From an uncultured Collinsella sp. (lineage in GTDB: Bacteria > Actinomycetota > Coriobacteriia > Coriobacteriales > Coriobacteriaceae): DNA of 8,034 nt. Below, piece after piece: positions 7,017 through 8,034 of this stretch. The position numbers and the translations under genes were made by a program. How positions within the stretch are numbered: the first letter of the stretch is position 1; the number at the start of each line of letters is the position of its first letter. The DNA lies in NCBI GenBank assembly GCA_902478765.1, contig CABSMN010000042.1, forward strand, positions 1 to 8,034, in the 5' to 3' direction. The notes under the pieces were generated by a model. The model worked only from the letters and a program-made list of their open reading frames with translations, made no database searches and was not told where the DNA came from.

Positions 7017-7041
7017 GCAAAGCGCCTTCGCACAACATAGA

Positions 7042-7063
7042 CGGTGAGGCTGAATCCTCACCG
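7042..7063. repeat. Perfect 8-bp hairpin after trpS
   Basis: CGGTGAGG (7042-7049) pairs exactly with CCTCACCG (7056-7063) around CTGAAT. It lies 25 bases after the trpS stop and five bases before a second, longer hairpin. No T tract follows, so it is not a standard intrinsic terminator. Confidence 0.8.
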
Positions 7064-7068
7064 AAACA

Positions 7069-7110
7069 GGAACAGGCCCGCTGGCAGATAGTTGCCAGCG
7101 GGCCTGTTCC
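7069..7110. repeat. Perfect 18-bp inverted repeat after trpS
   Basis: GGAACAGGCCCGCTGGCA (7069-7086) is the exact reverse complement of 7093-7110, with the loop GATAGT. The stem is GC-rich and very stable in either strand. The bases after it (CGAAGTACACC on plus, TGTTTCGG on minus) lack a U tract. It could stabilise the trpS 3' end, act as an atypical bidirectional terminator, or be a dispersed palindromic repeat. Confidence 0.85.
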
Positions 7111-7283
7111 CGAAGTACACCGTTGAATCGCACAGAGGGGAGGAATGCGAATCAAACTCAACAGGGCAGGCTTTTTCATCGCCTATTGCCTGCTCCGTTG
7201 CTGAAAACAATATAGTTCACCGTGGTTTACTTTGCTGCGACAAACCGCGCCGCCATACCTTCTCCATAAGTTAACCTCGGTAA

Positions 7284-7331
7284 ACCTGCCAAAACCACCA
7301 CAAAGGGGATAGGCACCTTTGTGGTGGTTTA
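7284..7331 (+). repeat. 48-bp palindromic repeat, copy 1
   Basis: The unit runs from ACCTGCC to GGTTTA. Inside it AAACCACCACAAAGG (7292-7306) pairs perfectly with 7316-7330 around a 9-base loop containing GGATAGGC. Copy 2 at 7697-7744 is the same unit in reverse orientation, with one difference in the loop. Copy 1 begins 16 bp beyond the stop of the MGMT-type gene and may also serve as its terminator. The asymmetric GGGGA(C/T)AGGCACC core recalls REP-like elements associated with RAYT transposases, but this is recollection and not a match I could test. Confidence 0.9.
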
Positions 7332-7347
7332 AGCCACGGCAGAGCCG

Positions 7348-7668
7348 CTAGAGCCCTGCAGGCCAGCGACAGGCGGCCAAGTCGACGTGCATGTCGTCCT
7401 TAAACGCCACACCCTCCCCTAGCAAAAGCTCACGTTGAGCATCGGGACCGCCAAAAGCAAAACCATCGCATATGCGGCCATCGGCAAACACCACGCGGTG
7501 ACAGGGAATCTCGCCGGGGCGCGGATTGCCATGCAGGGCATACCCCACGTACCGCGCACTTCGTGGACGTCCAGCAAGCAGCGCCACCTGACCATACGTG
7601 GCGACCATCCCCTCGGGAATCTGCTCGACCACCTCGTACACCCGCTCAAAAAAGCCCTCAGACGCCAT
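7348..7668 (-). CDS. Single-domain MGMT-family DNA alkyl-transfer protein
   Basis: This 106-residue protein is the DNA-binding and active-site domain of O6-alkylguanine-DNA alkyltransferases, without the N-terminal domain of full-length Ada/Ogt proteins. Visible features are ATYGQVA (23-29), GRPRSARYVGYAL (33-45, recognition helix with the probable arginine finger Arg39), EIPCHRVV (53-60) with alkyl-acceptor Cys56, and GFAFGG (69-74) plus QRELLLGEGV (78-87). Alkyltransferase-like (Atl) proteins have Trp in place of the cysteine. Here cysteine is kept, so direct repair by irreversible methyl transfer is possible but not proven for so short a protein. The start ATG 7668 has GGGAG 6 bases upstream. 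The earlier in-frame start at 7707 lies inside a palindromic repeat and is rejected. It follows the degV gene by 79 bp, most of which is repeat copy 2. Confidence 0.9.
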   Translation of the reverse strand: MASEGFFERVYEVVEQIPEGMVATYGQVALLAGRPRSARYVGYALHGNPRPGEIPCHRVVFADGRICDGFAFGGPDAQRELLLGEGVAFKDDMHVDLAACRWPAGL

Positions 7669-7696
7669 TGCTCGCTCCCTTCCACCCGGAATAGCA

Positions 7697-7744
7697 TAAA
7701 CCACCACAAAGGTGCCTGTCCCCTTTGTGGTGGTTTTGGCAGGT
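7697..7744 (-). repeat. 48-bp palindromic repeat, copy 2 (inverted)
   Basis: Read on the minus strand this matches copy 1 at 47 of 48 positions; the one difference is C for T in the loop. The stem arms 7698-7712 and 7722-7736 are perfect over 15 bp. It starts 3 bp past the degV stop codon and lies in the leader of the MGMT-type gene, ending about 10 bp before its RBS region. Confidence 0.9.
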
Positions 7745-7747
7745 GGG

Positions 7748-7986
7748 CTAGTTAACGGGCTGGAAGAAGGCTACGGCTACGGCGCCGGGGCCTACATGGG
7801 TGCCGATGGTGGCGCCGATGGTGTGAACGGGCAGTTCGCCCTCGGTGTGGCCAGCCCACAGTGCCGCGCTGTCCTCGATATACTTCTTGAGCACCGCATC
7901 CGAAAGGCCCGTATAGCCGAGCGCCAGCGGCATGGAAAAGTCGATGCCGCCCGCCTTTTCGACCTTCTGGTTGAGCAGGTTACGTC
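7748..7986 (-). CDS. DegV-family protein, C-terminal fragment
   Basis: The 78 visible residues are the end of a DegV-like protein, a family of about 280 residues. Family members bind a fatty acid in a cleft and, in Firmicutes as FakB, present it to the kinase FakA for phosphorylation. GYTGLSDAV and the terminal IGATIGTHVGPGAVAVAFF are characteristic of the C-terminal lobe, where GTHxGPG contributes to the fatty-acid head-group site. The stop is TAG at 7750-7748. The gene is cut at 7986 by the library adapter, so its N-terminal ~200 residues and its start are missing. Residues translated beyond 7986 (such as a MYKRQ start) come from adapter and are not protein. Confidence 0.85.
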
Positions 7987-8034
7987 CTGTCTCTTATACA
8001 CATCTGACGCTGCCGACGAAGCTAGAAGTGTAGA
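7987..8034. other. Nextera adapter (P5/i5 side), not genomic
   Basis: Bases 7987-8005 are the reverse complement of the Tn5 mosaic end, and 8006-8019 complete the Nextera read-1 adapter. Next come 8 bases (agctagaa, 8020-8027) in the i5 index position and gtgtaga, the start of the reverse-complemented P5 oligo. All of this is library sequence. Confidence 0.97.

Larger units (their letters stand above)
7017..7347. other. 331-bp intergenic region after trpS
   Basis: This region between convergent genes contains two tandem hairpins (7042-7110), a short RBS-led reading frame (7145-7204), an imperfect hairpin GGGCAGGC/GCCTGCTC (7164-7171 with 7188-7195), and the first copy of the 48-bp palindromic repeat (7284-7331). 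No gene of normal size is supported. Confidence 0.75.

Noticed and set aside
7792..8001. Minus-strand frame beginning MYKRQ
   Set aside because: The first residues are translated from the Nextera mosaic end, and the rest is out of frame with the DegV fragment.

Overview
This 7.9-kb genomic insert comes from a GC-rich bacterium, most probably a Coriobacteriia actinomycete resembling Collinsella or Olsenella. That placement is an inference from GC-rich codon use, a tRNA gene without an encoded CCA, Shine-Dalgarno-led genes and the general look of the proteins. No database search was possible. Both ends of the window are not genomic. Bases 1-46 and 7987-8034 are Illumina Nextera adapter sequence, each with what looks like an 8-base index and the start of P7 or P5. 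The real insert is therefore 47-7986, and the two outermost genes are cut by tagmentation, not by biology.

Layout. The left part (47-4081) is read entirely on the minus strand. In transcription order it holds a PflX-like radical SAM protein (4081-3143), tRNA-Ala(CGC) with its own promoter and terminator, a small coiled-coil protein with a C-terminal membrane anchor (2854-2414), nicotinate phosphoribosyltransferase pncB (2329-824) and glutamate 5-kinase proB (744 to the cut end). A 524-bp non-coding stretch (4082-4605) separates this block from the plus-strand genes. It contains a structured leader with a terminator hairpin and a possible competing pairing. The plus-strand block is a WecA/TagO-type polyprenyl-phosphate sugar-1-phosphate transferase (4606-5805) and tryptophanyl-tRNA synthetase trpS (5967-7016). 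A second non-coding stretch (7017-7347) starts with two tandem perfect hairpins. At the right end, again on the minus strand, lie a single-domain MGMT-type DNA alkyl-transfer protein (7668-7348) and the C-terminus of a DegV-family lipid-binding protein (cut end to 7748).

How the genes relate. They are mostly housekeeping: NAD salvage, proline synthesis, tRNA supply and charging, cell-wall glycopolymer initiation, alkylation repair and fatty-acid handling. I see no phage, defence or biosynthetic cluster. The most interesting structure is non-coding: two 48-bp copies of a palindromic element, 47 of 48 positions identical, in inverted orientation around the MGMT gene, with a 7-bp direct repeat just outside them. 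Next are the 18-bp perfect hairpin after trpS, the putative switch-like leader at 4231-4375, and the tRNA terminator placed almost against the ribosome binding site of the next gene.
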